Below, piece by piece: positions 12,880-24,269 of a stretch of 64,000 nucleotides of DNA. A model generated the notes under the pieces. That model saw only the letters and a program-made list of their open reading frames with translations. It ran no database searches and was not told the origin of the DNA. Position numbers and translations under genes: made by a program. Within the stretch, counting starts at the first letter, position 1. The number at the start of each line of letters is the position of its first letter. This stretch comes from Ursus arctos (Eukaryota > Chordata > Mammalia > Carnivora > Ursidae), in NCBI RefSeq assembly GCF_023065955.2, contig NW_026623089.1, positions 33,014,767 to 33,078,766 of the forward strand, in the 5' to 3' direction.

Positions 12880-13291
12880 CAATTGCTTTGTTCTAATTCC
12901 ATCTCCATTTGGTTCTTCTTGCCAAGGGCAGCAGGCATCCTGTTGTCAATTCTGAACCCCTGAACCCTCTACCTTGGATCTACCCCTCCTCCATACTCTT
13001 GTGCCTCCCAGCTCTATTAAACTCCTTAATCCTAGGATTAAGAAAGAAAAAGGAGGGGGAAAGAGGAAGAAATGAATAATAAGAAAATATGGGGGAGATG
13101 GAAAAAGGGTAGGAAGTAAATAAAGAAAATGACAATAAAGATGTCAAAAAGTAGTAAAATGATTAGAGGAGATAAAAAAATTATCATATTTGTTACTCTA
13201 CTTAACTGACCAGAAAAGAATTATATAAATGTATAATTACCTTTTACAAAGCAGTTTTGTCCTTTTTCATGGAGGCATACAGAAAATTTAC

Positions 13292-13504
13292 TTTATTTTT
13301 TAAGATTTTATTTATTTATATGACAGAGAGAGAGACAGAGAAAGCAAGCACACAAGCAGGGGAAGCGGAAGGCAGAGGGAGAGGGAGAAGCAGGCTCCCT
13401 GCTGAGCAGGGAGCCCAATGTCGGGCTCAATCCCATCCCAGGACCCTGGGATCATAACCTGTGCTGAAGGCAGACACCCAACTGACTGAGCCACCCAGGC
13501 GCCC
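13292..13504 (-). repeat. Can-SINE
   Basis: Flanked by the perfect duplication CAGAAAATTTACT. About 450 bases past the donor of the 74-nt exon in transcript direction. Confidence 0.95.
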
Positions 13505-13877
13505 CCAGAAAATTTACTGAAAAACCATTCTTTACCACAGTTTTAAGCAAGGGGCTCCTTTCTGGGTTGTAATAATTTACATTGAACTTGGGTCCTGACA
13601 CTAATTATACCACCAATTTTCATAATAGGACCATGAAATCATTAAGAAATACCTCAAACTTCAAGTGTCATTAAACCAAAGTATAAAGTTAAAGTATAAA
13701 GTCATGTGCTTAGCAGGTAATGAATAAGTTAAATATTCACTGATAAAAGCGGTCCATGAGGTTGAAACACCAAATAGAGATACAAGTTCAGAGAGAAGGG
13801 TCAAACATATAGTTATAAAAGAAGCACTTTTCCAAAGAAAAAATTGTTTCAAGGCAAACAAGCATTCTGTAGTGTTA

Positions 13878-13910
13878 AAAAAAGAAAAAGAAAAAGAAAG
13901 AGAAAGAGAG
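13878..13910 (+). repeat. (GAAAAA)n/(GAGAAA)n short purine repeat
   Basis: AAAGAAAAAGAAAAAGAAAG followed by AGAAAGAGAG, lying in the intron shortly downstream of the 74-nt exon. Confidence 0.8.
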
Positions 13911-13956
13911 GCAACAGTAGAAAACAAAAAATGAAAGCTACATTATTACATCTTAC

Positions 13957-14030
13957 TTGTCTGAGGTCAATGAATGCTAGCTGCAGGGTATCCCCCTGGA
14001 ATCCTGGCACAGGCTCAGAGCTGGCAAACA
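13957..14030 (-). CDS. EXOC6: EXOC6 internal exon, 74 nt
   Basis: The minus-strand acceptor is a run of 14 T followed by AATAG, and the exon starts TG TTT GCC AGC. It continues for 74 nt to a GTAAGA donor (plus-strand TCTTAC at 13951-13956). The first two bases complete the split leucine codon from the 142-nt exon. The following 24 codons read FASSEPVPGFQGD then TLQLAFIDLRQ, a close match to EXOC6 just before its C-terminal block. The exon ends in phase 0. The next expected segment, rich in aromatic residues with the W-D-W and Y-G-Q-P motifs of Sec15 C-termini, was looked for in bases 1-13956 on the minus strand and not found. It therefore probably lies outside the window. A short purine-rich AAAAGA/AAAGAG repeat lies about 50-80 bases past the donor. 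Confidence 0.95.
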
Positions 14031-14049
14031 CTATTAAAAAAAAAAAAAA
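14031..14049 (-). promoter_or_regulatory. EXOC6: Poly-T splice acceptor of the 74-nt EXOC6 exon
   Basis: The plus strand has CTATT followed by 14 A. On the transcript this is a T14 pyrimidine tract, then AATAG, then the exon. The tract is a homopolymer, so its length is likely to vary between individuals. Confidence 0.85.
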
Positions 14050-14671
14050 GTAAAAACAAGATTGCAAAATATACAAGAATTTAACCACTAAATTAATTTC
14101 TACTCATTACAAATGTATTATAATATTTACATGTAACCATTTCAAATGAAGACTATTTATGACTTTCAATTTCCACTACTGAGAATGTTCTCCACACCCA
14201 TTACCACAAGTATTTTAATAATTTTAAACTTCTAATCTACCATTTAATCACTGTAATCCTTAATTACAATAAATTTAGAATGATTATCCCACATAAAGTT
14301 CAAGAGTAGTAATATACTTCAATCAAGAAAAGTTTTCTGACTCTATTTAGCCTTAGGTGAATGATTATAGAAGTATTTTGAAACTATACCAACTCCATGG
14401 CTGTCAACATATTTCAAAACTTCTCCTTTGTTACAGAACATACTTATAAAAATCCTACCTCCAGCTAAAAGCAATAATGGGCAGACACATAAAAAGTCAG
14501 CTTTACATGCAGACAACAGGTAAAGTGTTCTAAGTAGCAAAATGAGGATGATGCAGGAATGTCTGTTCATGTCTTCTAATAATTTTTTTTCCATAAAGGA
14601 ATCCTACCTCTTTAAAAACTAAAAAAATATTTTCGGACAAGACTGAAAAATATTTCAAAAGATTTTTTTCT

Positions 14672-14876
14672 TTTCTTTTTTTTTTTTTTTAAAGATTATT
14701 TATTTTAGGGAGAGGGGAAGGGGCAAAGGAAGAAGGAGAGAGAAACTCTAAGCAGACTCCATGCTGAGCACGGAGCGGGACTCTGGACTCCGGGATGGAT
14801 ATCACGACCCAGAGATCACACCCTGAGCTGAAAGCAAGAGTCAGACGCTTAACCAACTGTGCCACCCAGGAGCCCC
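14672..14876 (-). repeat. Can-SINE
   Basis: Head AACTGTGCCACCCAGGAGCC. Flanks share TCAAAAGATTTTTTTC. Confidence 0.95.
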
Positions 14877-16123
14877 TCAAAAGATTTTTTTCTATAATTT
14901 TCTTGTACTTAGACATTTTTAATACTAGTAACATAGCTTGTTTAGTTAAGTTGGAGACAATTCCAATATTATTTTGAAGACAAAGACTGTTGACTCACAA
15001 ACCTATCATTTTACATGCAAGCTTCTCTGATACAAGTAAGAATGCCTGCAAGCATTCTGTGTTTTCCTACAAAACATTACAGATTTTCCATTTATAAATT
15101 TATCTAAGCCAATATTTTAGAAGCCATTTAAATTTGCACCCTATATATATAGTTCTTGGAATAACAAAAAATAATTCTTAAGTTCAGTGTATTATGTGTG
15201 AAATATAGTTTAGAAAGGCTCAGAATCATATATTTAATTTTAAATACATGAAAGCCTAGCATAGCTTAATTTATCTGGCATTTTTAGGGAATGAAGATGC
15301 CAAAATAAGTTTTTTTGTTGCTGTTGTTTTAAGATAATGTTAATTTTTTAATCTTAAGCATTTTTGATGGAATTTTAAACTGTAACATAATACTTCCTTC
15401 ATTTTTAAACTTTTTTTGAGTATTCTAAATATTATTTAAACATTCCTTAATTCTCTGGATTACTGTTAAGAATGCTTTTTATTCTATACACTACAGTAAA
15501 TTCTGAGGGCTGCCATATTAATGCCTCCCTTTTTTACATTAAATAGATTAGAATGCTGTACTGTTTGAGTTCTTATGTCTAGCTCTTACAATTTTTCTGC
15601 CTTCTCTCTTGCAGTTTTAACATAAATTCTTATTCTCTGCTCTCTCATTCATCTTATTAATATGCTGCCTTTAGTAGTCTTGAGCTGGCCAGTCAGCTAA
15701 CTGACTACTAGAATTGTGTCTAAAGTAAGAGGAAATACAGCCTGAGCAAGGGCCTCTCCCACAAATAAGGTGATGAGTTCTATATATGCTTTTGAGTATA
15801 CGCACTTTTCAAGTAGGAATAACCTTTTTGTTAGTCAGAGGTACACCATTTTTTTCCTTTACTTCTTGGTTCTCTCCTATGTACTACGTATAGTTATAGC
15901 CATCAGATAGGTTAGACTACATTCACTTTTCTCAGGCCCCCTTTTCCAGAAAACTAAGATTTATTGAGCAAATCTAGCCATACTTTTCATTATTTAGTAT
16001 AATTCACTCACATCATTGTCTTTTCATACAATGAAAAGTGGCATACTTTCATACTGTGGTGACCCCATCACCTCCAACCATGTCCCAAATAATTGAGTTG
16101 TCTTTCTTTAGTACCAACAGGTC

Positions 16124-16326
16124 TTTTTTTTTTTTTTTAAAGATTTTATTTATTTATTTGACAGAGATAGAGACAGCCAGCGAGAGAGAGAACACAAGCA
16201 GGGGGAGTGGGAGAGGAAGTAGCAGGCTCCCAGCGGAGGAGCCCAATGTGGGGCTTGATCCCAGAACGCCGGGATCACGCCCTGAGCCGAACGCAGACGC
16301 TTAACGACGAGCCACCCAGGCGCCCC
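16124..16326 (-). repeat. Can-SINE (young type)
   Basis: Flanked by CAACAGGTCTT. The head lacks a few bases (GACGAGCCACCCAGGCGCCC). Confidence 0.95.
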
Positions 16327-16789
16327 TCAACAGGTCTTAATTGAAAAATAATAAGCAAAATTACAATTACCTATTAAAAGTAAAGGTTTTTTTTTTAATT
16401 TAAAAGTAGTTTTCTTAAGACCACCCAGCATATTGTTGGCTTTCTTGGCCCCAGTCTCAGGCTACTGTTTCCAAGTAACAGTTAACTATGAGTCAATCCC
16501 TAGTGGTCTCCAACCAAGTCTGTAAATATTGGCTCAGCTTCTACCATCTCCACATATACATATACATACACAGAAAATAAATACTTCCTCTAACACAGGG
16601 AGACTTACTTTATATATCAGGCATAAAAATAAGTTCAACTTCTATTACACTTGCAATCATTATTTACTTTATCTCCCAGAATTTTTCTGCACTGAAAATG
16701 ATCTGTCATTTTCTTTTCTCTCAGTTCCTGTTTAAGGTACTATAGTTTAAGCACCGTTACTTGGCATTAAACCAAAGAGCTTAGTGTCA

Positions 16790-17095
16790 AAATCATAACA
16801 ATCCTATAAATTTATATAGCACTTTATAGTTTACAAAGCAGTTTCTCATACACCACCTACTTTGATCATCACAATAACTTATTTTAGTAAACAGGACATG
16901 CAAATGATGGATCAAAAATCTTAGCAGCTAGAAGAGACACTCTCTTTGAAATACCTCCACCAGTCCCCTGAAGGCTTGGCTTAAAAGTCACTTAGTCCTT
17001 CATTTTATAGATTCAAAAAATTAAAAGTGAAATGACTTGCCCAGGATCACATAGCTAATTTTCCTAGCATTCAATCCATTGATCCAGAATCTGAT
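16790..17095 (-). repeat. MIR (old SINE), interrupted
   Basis: TATATAGCACTTTATAGTTT, ATCATCACAATAAC and, further on, GACTTGCCCAGGATCACATA followed by GCTAATTT. These are the conserved core and tail of MIR in reverse orientation. Confidence 0.65.
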
Positions 17096-17339
17096 TAAGT
17101 ATTTACCTCTCACCTTTTATCCTCTCACAAGAACCTAACCAACATTGAAGTGCAACTTACTAGTTCATAGCTCTTGGGACTTTTTCTCAAATGTTTCTTA
17201 GGGATAGGAGACAATTTAGCAATCTCATAATCATCTGGTACAGAGGACATTTCTAATTATTTGCTATTTAATTTGTTCAATGGCTTCATATTTTTTCCTT
17301 TACTTCTTTAAAACTAAAATTCAGTCAATCCTGTTGTTT

Positions 17340-18050
17340 CTATTTTCTGAAATAACTTCGGCCTAAATCTGCCTCTATCTTAGTTCAAGCTATTACCTAT
17401 TTCTTGCTTGCCTGCTAACACACACTTTTACCTGGTTTCCCTACCACCTCTCCATCCACTACTCCTAGTGTGATTTATGTAAGATGTAAATGTAGTTTGT
17501 GCCACATCACAGTTTAACATCTTTCGATGGTTCCCCATCATCTTCATGATAAAGCAAGACAAATAAGGTCCTTTATAATCTGGCCTTTGTCTCTCTCTCT
17601 AGTCTCATCTCTTACCGCTTCCCCAGGGGTACCTTAAACTCTTTCCATATCAAACTACCTGCACTTCCTTGCATACACAACAGTCTCTTTCCACAGTATT
17701 TGTGATCCTTCTGCCTGGAGCAGCCTTTCTCCTCTTCTTTTCCATCAGAAAGCTCTTACTATCCTTCCATTCAATCACCACCTTCAGTGGACGACTTCCA
17801 TTATCCTGCAGGCTGGGTTAGTCTTCCTCTGTGTTCTCACTACAATTTCCTGTGCACAGGCTAACCACACCACCCATTTTGCTGTAATTGTTTATCTGTC
17901 TGGGTCTTCCCACCTGGCCATGAACTCCCTGAGGGTAGAGAATATATTTCCATTTCTATATCCTTATCACTTAGCACATGCCTGACATATAATGAGTAGT
18001 CAACAAAAGTTTCTTAAATGAATGAAGGAAATGAACAAATGAACAAATAG
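17340..18050 (+). repeat. LINE-2 3' region
   Basis: GGTTCCCCATCATCTTCATG, TATAATCTGGCC, CTGCCTGGAGCAGCC, CATGAACTCCCTGAGGG and a tail resembling TAGTCAACAAAAGTTTCTTAAATGAATG. Plus orientation. Confidence 0.8.
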
Positions 18051-18323
18051 ATTCTAAAGGAATGCTGTCCAGTCCTGGTAATCGATACATAATGTAGCTT
18101 GCTGATTAGATCATGAATAGAGCTGTCCAACAGAACTTTATGCAATAATGGAAATGTTCTCTATCTGCACTGAACTGAATTTTTAATTTGAATTTAATAG
18201 TCACATACGAATAATGCACTATAAAAATGTAACATTCTGTGCGTATATATTGTATTTATTTCAAAATATTTGAGGATGGCTGAGAATACCTCTAATGTTT
18301 TCATCAATTAAAACTAAATTGAG

Positions 18324-18530
18324 GGGCACCTGGGTGGCTCAGTCATTAAGCGTCTGCCTTCAGCTCAGGTCATGAGCCCAGTGTTCTGGGATCGAGCCCC
18401 GCATTGGGCTCCCTCCTCAGCGGGAGGCCTGCTTCTCCCTCTCCCACTCCCCCTGTTTGTGTTCCCTCTCTCGCTGCCTCTCTGTCAAATAAATATATAA
18501 AATCTTAAAACAAACAAACAAAAAAAAAAC
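18324..18530 (+). repeat. Can-SINE
   Basis: GGGGCACCTGGGTGGCTCAG head. Flanked by CTAAATTGA on both sides; tail AAAACAAACAAACAAAAA. Confidence 0.95.
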
Positions 18531-18544
18531 CCTAAATTGAGAGT

Positions 18545-18655
18545 TCTTCCACTAAACAAGAAGCTTGTGAGAAGCAGAGATCATTTCTTTTACCTTTATA
18601 TAATTCATGTCTGGTGTATAGGAAATACTCAGTAAATGTGTTGAATGAATGAATA
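18545..18655 (+). repeat. L2 3' terminus fragment
   Basis: AGAAGCAGAGATCATTTC...GTGTATAGGAAATACTCAGTAAATGTGTTGAATGAATGAAT-type end, common to L2 tails. Confidence 0.5.
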
Positions 18656-18867
18656 GTAATACAAATAATTCATTTCTATTAATACTGTCTAATGGTCCCG
18701 ATAATTCTGGAGATAGATTTCAACCTTTGAAGCTTTAATGAATTGAATACTAATTTTGGAGATGCTTTTAAGTATTGTCTTCAGATTCCCTCTTGGCTCA
18801 CCCAGATCCTTATTTTATATATGATTTGTCATATTTGGGGGTTTCTATGTTCTTTGCCCTTCGGTCA

Positions 18868-19065
18868 TCTTTTTTTTTTAAAGATTTTATTTATTTATTG
18901 GAGACAGAGAGAGAGCATGAGCGATAAAGGGATGGCAGAAGGAGAGAGAAAAACAGACTCTCCTCTGAGCAAGGAGCCTGACTCAGGACTCAATCCCAGG
19001 ACCCTGAGATCATGACCTGAGCTGAAGGCAGACACTTAAATGACTGAGCCACCCAGGCACCCCCC
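18868..19065 (-). repeat. Can-SINE
   Basis: Head ATGACTGAGCCACCCAGGCA. Flanks are GGTCATCTTTTT and AGTCATCTTTTT. Confidence 0.93.
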
Positions 19066-19156
19066 CTTAAAGTCATCTTTTTATTATTTTTATTAAACAA
19101 TGCCTACTTCCCTATTATGATACCTGTGTGTCATGTAGCCATGCCATGAAGGATAT

Positions 19157-19345
19157 ATTTTTTAAAGATTTTATTTATTTATTTGAGAAAGAGTGAGCAA
19201 GTGAGCAAGCATGATCTGGGTGAGAGGCAGAAGGAGAAGCAGGCTCTCCGCTGAGCAGGGAACGTGATGCAGGGCTTGATCCCGGAACTCTGGGATCATG
19301 CCCCGAGCCACAAGCAGACCCTTAACTGACAGCCACCCAGGCGCC
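19157..19345 (-). repeat. Can-SINE
   Basis: Flanks CATGAAGGATATATTTTTT and CATGAAGGATATTTTTT. Head is GACAGCCACCCAGGCGCC. Confidence 0.93.
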
Positions 19346-19449
19346 CATGAAGGATATTTTTTAAAAACACACATTGATCCTGTTCTTCCAATAAGATATT
19401 TAAAAACAGTTTCCAGGAACAAAAAACTGTTTCTTAGGCTTTCTAAAGT

Positions 19450-19559
19450 TTTTTTAAAAAAAAACATTTTAAGTAATCTCCGCACTCACCGTGGGGCTGG
19501 ACCCTATATCCCCAAGATCAAGAGATACATGCTCCACTGACTGAGCCAGCCAGGGGCCC
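19450..19559 (-). repeat. Short Can-SINE
   Basis: CATTTTAAGTAATCTCCGCA to GACTGAGCCAGCCAGGGGCC. Flanks are CTAAAGTTTTT and CTAAAGCTTTTT. Confidence 0.88.
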
Positions 19560-20097
19560 CTAAAGCTTTTTGCTTTTGTTTTTGTTTTAAATAAAGCTAG
19601 TCTAAATCTTTGGGATTTTTTCTCTTAACGGTCCAATTTGACCATTTCTTTTTTGAAAACAAAATAACTTCATGCTATACTCATTTCCTCTTATTTTCTG
19701 CCAGAATATGGAGCTTAATAACAATAAATGAGCTGAAGTTTAAAAATACCCTGAAAGAAAGACTAGAAAGGGAGATGTCTGATCTTACTGGGAAGGTCAT
19801 TTATAACAACAGAGTAAAACTCTGCTATATCAGCCTAACTAGGAAGGAGACAAATCTGAATTAATTTAGAAGAAACTGAAAATGAAAAATAATACATGCT
19901 AAGTAAACTGTGATTATAATGACAAAAAATGTCTTCCAAATTGGCCATCTCTGAAGTTATAAGAGAATAAAGAATATCTGTAGGCAAAAACATGAGTTTT
20001 TTGTACATATAACAAAAAAATTGTATCTTCAGGATCTACATATAGATGTACAGGGTCTGGCATGGGGGTACAAAAACTGCTAAGAAGTCAGGCTGTA

Positions 20098-20291
20098 GGG
20101 GCGCCTGGGTGGCTCAGAAGTTAAGCATCTGCCTCTGGCCCAGGGCATGATCCCAGAGTTCTGGGATCGAGCCCCACATCAGGCTCCTTTGCTGGGAGCC
20201 TGCTTCTTCCTCTCCCACTCCCCCTGCTTGTGTTCCCTCTCTCGCTGGCTGTCTCTATCTCTGTCAAATAAATAAATAAAATCTAAAAAAA
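20098..20291 (+). repeat. Can-SINE (cluster, element 1)
   Basis: Target AGAAGTCAGGCTGTA precedes the element (20083-20097) and recurs at 20527-20541. A second SINE sits inside its tail. Confidence 0.95.
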
Positions 20292-20427
20292 GGGGCGCCT
20301 GGGTGGCACAGCGGTTAAGCATCTGCCTTCAGCTCAGGGCGTGATCCCGGTGTTATGGGATCGAGCCCCACATCAGACTCCTCCGCTATGAGCCTCCTTC
20401 TTCCTCTCCCACTCCCCCTGCTTGTGT

Positions 20428-20459
<32 letters not shown>

Positions 20460-20510
20460 GCTGTCTCTATCTCTGTCGAATAAATAAATAAAATCTTAAA
20501 AAAAAAAAAT
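20292..20510 (+). repeat. Can-SINE (cluster, element 2, nested in the tail of element 1)
   Basis: GGGGCGCCTGGGTGGCACAG head with the CGGTGTTATGGGATCGAG young-type block. It carries a (TC)n stretch at 20428-20455. Its flanks are ATAAAATCTAAAAA and AAAAATCTGAAAA, so it landed in element 1's A-tail. Confidence 0.93.
20428..20455 (+). repeat. (TC)n repeat inside SINE
   Basis: An expansion of the CTCTCTC segment of the SINE body to about 28 bases. Confidence 0.9.
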
Positions 20511-20542
20511 CTGAAAAAAAAAAAAAAGAAGTCAGGCTGTAA

Positions 20543-20740
20543 GGGAGCAGCTGGGTGGCTCAGTTGATTTGAGCATCTGACACTTGATTTTGGCTCAGGT
20601 CATGATCTCAGGGTCCTGGGATCCAGACCCGCATCAGAGTCCCTGCTCAGTGGGGAGTCTGCTTCAGGATACTCTCTCTCCCTCTGCCCCTTCGGGCACG
20701 CTGTCTCTCTAAAATAAATAAATCTTAAAAAAAAAAAAAA
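20543..20740 (+). repeat. Can-SINE (cluster, element 3, older type)
   Basis: GGGAGCAGCTGGGTGGCTCA head, body ending in AATAAATAAATCTTAAAAA. Flanked by GTCAGGCTGTAA at 20531-20542 and 20744-20755. Confidence 0.93.
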
Positions 20741-21880
20741 GTTGTCAGGCTGTAAATATTTATCCTGGCGTGAAAATATATAATTTTCCCTGAAATTAAA
20801 TACAGAGAGAATAAGTCCTTGAACAATCTTGTCCTGGGCAGACAGTTATTTTTACTGTAAGGCAGAGAATGTGCATTATTTGGAAAACATCTACAAGGAT
20901 ATTTAGAACTGTCAGGGGTGGGGGTGGGGGGACGAGGAAGAAAGAGTCATAAGAACAAATGGACCAAAAGATTGACAAATGATTGAGAGAGGGGGTGAGG
21001 AGGCTAGGCTAGTCTCAAGATTGCTCGTAGATGACAAGGCAGGGGCATATAAAATGGAATAATTTTGTAACTAAATAAATGACTGAAAATGAATACCAGT
21101 AGTCTGCACATTGAAGAGATTCCTTATAATTCTATTTCTTGCTAGATCTTAAGATTTAAAGTAGTTAGTTACAACTCAAATTTTGGCTAGGCAAAGAAGG
21201 TATCCAGTGTGGACCAGATGTGTCATTAGAAGGAATGACTAAGAGCACCATCTAGTGGTTTTTCTGGTGGTGAAGAACTCATGCCTGGGAGTTGGGGGTC
21301 TTGGCATTCTTGATTCTTAGATTTATTGTTACATGTGTTTGGCAGCAGTGGGATGTAAGCCTCTAGGACCAAATGCCACTCTACAGTCATCACTTCACTT
21401 TTATTTAAAGTAGTATCTAGTCATCTCTCTTGGAATTATATATGGGCAAAGTAGTCTCAATCTGATATCTTAAGTGCCATTAAAACCAGGACCAATTCAG
21501 AGATGCAAATAGTATAATAGCATCCAGTGTACTCTAAAACGAGACACTGAAATATTGTTCTATGGCATATATCCACATGATTTCCCCTGAATCCTTTTAT
21601 TTGGAGATATAGGTCTTTTTTCAAGGTTAAAATTAGAGGCCCTGAGGTCAAAGCCATTAACACATATCTGTGTGCCTGTGTGCATGTGCACACACACTCT
21701 CTCACACACACACAACCTATGAAAAGCCTTCATCTATTTTTTTTTAAAGTGGGCTAAGCCTTTATCCAAAATGAAAAAGACCAAGGTCTTTATATCTAGA
21801 GATTCACGTATTCCTCAATAATTCACCAGTGAAACAGAGACCAGTACTTTTCCTAGTATCTGTGGATTTAAGATGTTTGT

Positions 21881-22073
21881 TTTTTTTTTAAAGATTTTAT
21901 TTATTTGACAGAGATAGAGACAGCCAGCGAGAGAGGGAACACAAGCAGGGGGAGTGGGAGAGGAAGAAGCAGGCTCACAGCGGAGGAGCCCGATATGGGG
22001 GCTGATCCCATAACGCTGGGATCACGCCCTGAGCCGAAGGCAGACGCTTAACCGCTGTGCCACCCAGGCGCCC
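21881..22073 (-). repeat. Can-SINE (young type)
   Basis: Head ACCGCTGTGCCACCCAGGCG. Flanks share GATTTAAGATGTT. Confidence 0.95.
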
Positions 22074-22481
22074 CAGATTTAAGATGTTAAACTCTAAGGA
22101 GTGGATAACCTCATTTAGATATTTATACAGAATGTATGGAAAAGGACATTCTAGATCTATTTTTGGGTACTTCAACTCTTTCCGATTGCCTGATGCTTTG
22201 GAAATATTCTGTATTTTGATAGTGATGTAAAAGATTTCTGAGATACCTTTATAAAAACCTAAGAGGACATTTTGATCTTTTCCTCTATGCATTTGCATTT
22301 ATAAGGAACCTCTACTGGGGGGTCCAATACGTAACAGTTGTTTAGTGAGCATAAAACAAAAGCACACATACAGATTTAGAACATCTGCTTCACACCAAGA
22401 GTGGCCAATGCTCTTCCAACTAAGAAGCAATTTCTCTTGAAGTTATACAAAGTCTATTATAGGACAAAAGATTCCGTGCAG

Positions 22482-22683
22482 GGGCGCCTGGGTGGCACAG
22501 CGGTTAAGCGTCTGCCTTCGGCTCAGGGCGTGATCCCGGCGTTATGGGATCGAGCCCCACATCAGGCTCCTCCGCTATGAGCCTGCTTCTTCCTCTCCCA
22601 CTCCCCCTGCTTGTGTTCCCTCTCTCGCTGGCTGTCTCTATCTCTGTCGAATAAATAAATAAAATCTTAAAAAAAAAAAAAAA
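22482..22683 (+). repeat. Can-SINE (youngest-looking copy)
   Basis: Full head GGGGCGCCTGGGTGGCACAG, CGGCGTTATGGGATCGAG block and CTCCGCTATGAGCC. The 15-16 base target duplication AAAGATTCCGTGCAG is perfect. Confidence 0.97.
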
Positions 22684-22964
22684 GATTCCGTGCAGCTTTT
22701 AGAGGAGGCTACATTTGCAATTCCAAATGGATACCTTCCTGACTTCTCCAGTCAGGTAGCTATAGCAACATTGTGATTACATAGGCAAGTTAATAAAAAG
22801 TATCCACTTCATTCATGCACAGACCCTACCTTGTATTCTTAATCTATACAACTTTTTATTTAAATTAGGTCTACTTCTTATACTTTCCCACAGTACCCTA
22901 TACTTTTTGTAGAATTTAACAATTTATAGGCATATTTAATAGTGCAATTATTTAATGATTGTCT

Positions 22965-23080
22965 CCCCCTGGGCTTAAACCCCAAGACGGTGACAACCTT
23001 TCCTGTTTTGTTTACCACTATATTGCTAAATACCAAACACATAGTGGATAAGAAGGAATTAATTAATGTATGACTCCAAA
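22965..23080 (+). repeat. L2 3' terminus fragment
   Basis: CCAAGACGGTGACAACCTTT, CTGTTTTGTTTACCACTATA and CCAAACACATAGTGGATAAG resemble the L2 3' end. Confidence 0.5.
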
Positions 23081-23129
23081 GCCCCACTTTTGTTTGCCTT
23101 AAATTTTACTGCCTCCCAATCTTAAACTA

Positions 23130-23290
23130 GGATGCATCTTGGAAATTATCAATTCCATATCCCATATTTTATAGGAAAAATTGAGGCCTCTCGATTGTTG
23201 AATGGTTTCAAAGCCACTTGCCCAAAGCACAGGCAGAGCCAGCACTGGAACCATGGTCTCAACTTCCTGACTTATGTTCAGACCATCTTA
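23130..23290 (-). repeat. MIR fragment
   Basis: TTATAGGAAAAATTGAGGCC, ACTTGCCCAAAGCACAGGCA and GAGCCAGCACTGGAACCATG follow the MIR order in reverse. Confidence 0.6.
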
Positions 23291-23329
23291 AGACTAATTT
23301 GAAAGAATTTTTTAAAAAGTTTACATAAA

Positions 23330-23438
23330 TGGCACTTGGCTGGTTCAGTCAGTGGGGTGTGTGTCTCTTGATCCCGGAGTTGAGTTTGAGCTGGATGTAG
23401 AGATTACTTAAAAAATAAAATAAAATCTTTAACAAAAA
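23330..23438 (+). repeat. Short Can-SINE, decayed
   Basis: GGCACTTGGCTGGTTCAGTC, TCTCTTGATCCCGGAGTTGA, GGATGTAGAGATTACTTAAA and tail AAATAAAATAAAATCTTT. Confidence 0.8.
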
Positions 23439-23526
23439 AGCTCTATATAAATTAATATGATTCTACATTCCTGAACTCAGACATTTTATCAAGTTTGACC
23501 AAGTATGGGTTAAAAAAAAAGGATCC

Positions 23527-23721
23527 GGGGCGCCTGGGTAGCGCAGTCGTTAAGCGTCTGCCTTTGGCTCAGGGCGTGATCCCGGCGTTCCCGGATCGAG
23601 TCCCATATCGGGCTCCTCCGCTGGGAGCCTGCTTCTTCCTCTCCCACTCCCCTGCTGTGTTCCCCTCTCTTGCTGGCTGTCTCTCTGTCACATAAATAAA
23701 TAAAATCTTTAAAAAAAAAAA
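23527..23721 (+). repeat. Can-SINE (young type)
   Basis: GGGGCGCCTGGGTAGCGCAG head. AAAAAGGATCC flanks both sides. Confidence 0.95.
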
Positions 23722-24269
23722 AGGATCCAAAGAAAAATGATCAAAAGGGTATTAAAAATAATCCCCTAAGAATATATTAAAGAAACTTTAACTCTTTAGC
23801 TCAGAGCAGGTAAGATTTAAACGGTTATTTAAACATAGTCATCAAATATGTGAAGAATTTTTATAAATGATCTGTTATGTCTGTATCAAGATCTTAAATG
23901 ATCTTGAGTTGAAGTATAGTGTATTGGTTGGCCTTAACTTTTTGACAACAAAGGCAGAACTCTAATAAAAGAGACAAATGTAAATTATAGAGACTTCCTG
24001 ATTAGTTACTTTGCTCATTTTTCAACAAGTATGCTCTGAACATAGCATTCTGCAAGGTGCCTACAATTACAAATTCTATGTTGAATTTAACTATCTATCC
24101 TGGATGTTAAATCTCTTCTCTTCTCTCTCTGCTCCCCTTCCCTTTCCTCTCTCTCCTTCTCCCTCTTCTCTTCCTTTTCACACCTGCCCCTAATCCCCAA
24201 ATCATGAGATGCATTCTCTAGCTCTCTTTCACTGGATGATTCTAACCATCTTAATATACCCAACTGTAT

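Larger units (their letters stand above)
1..13956 (-). other. EXOC6: EXOC6 intron following the 74-nt exon (partial)
   Basis: This is non-coding sequence from the GTAAGA donor to the left window edge, at least 13,956 nt. It carries the L2, L1M and SINE copies listed separately. Stretches 1-1780, 2650-3350, 3590-5260, 5400-5680, 10000-12760 and 13510-13956 hold nothing I recognise; they are AT-rich unique or very decayed sequence. No exon with the expected C-terminal EXOC6 residues was found. Confidence 0.85.

Noticed and set aside
22482..22560. tRNA-like A and B box signals at SINE heads
   Set aside because: They are internal promoters of tRNA-derived SINEs with substitutions and no acceptor-stem pairing to a functional tRNA; not tRNA genes.
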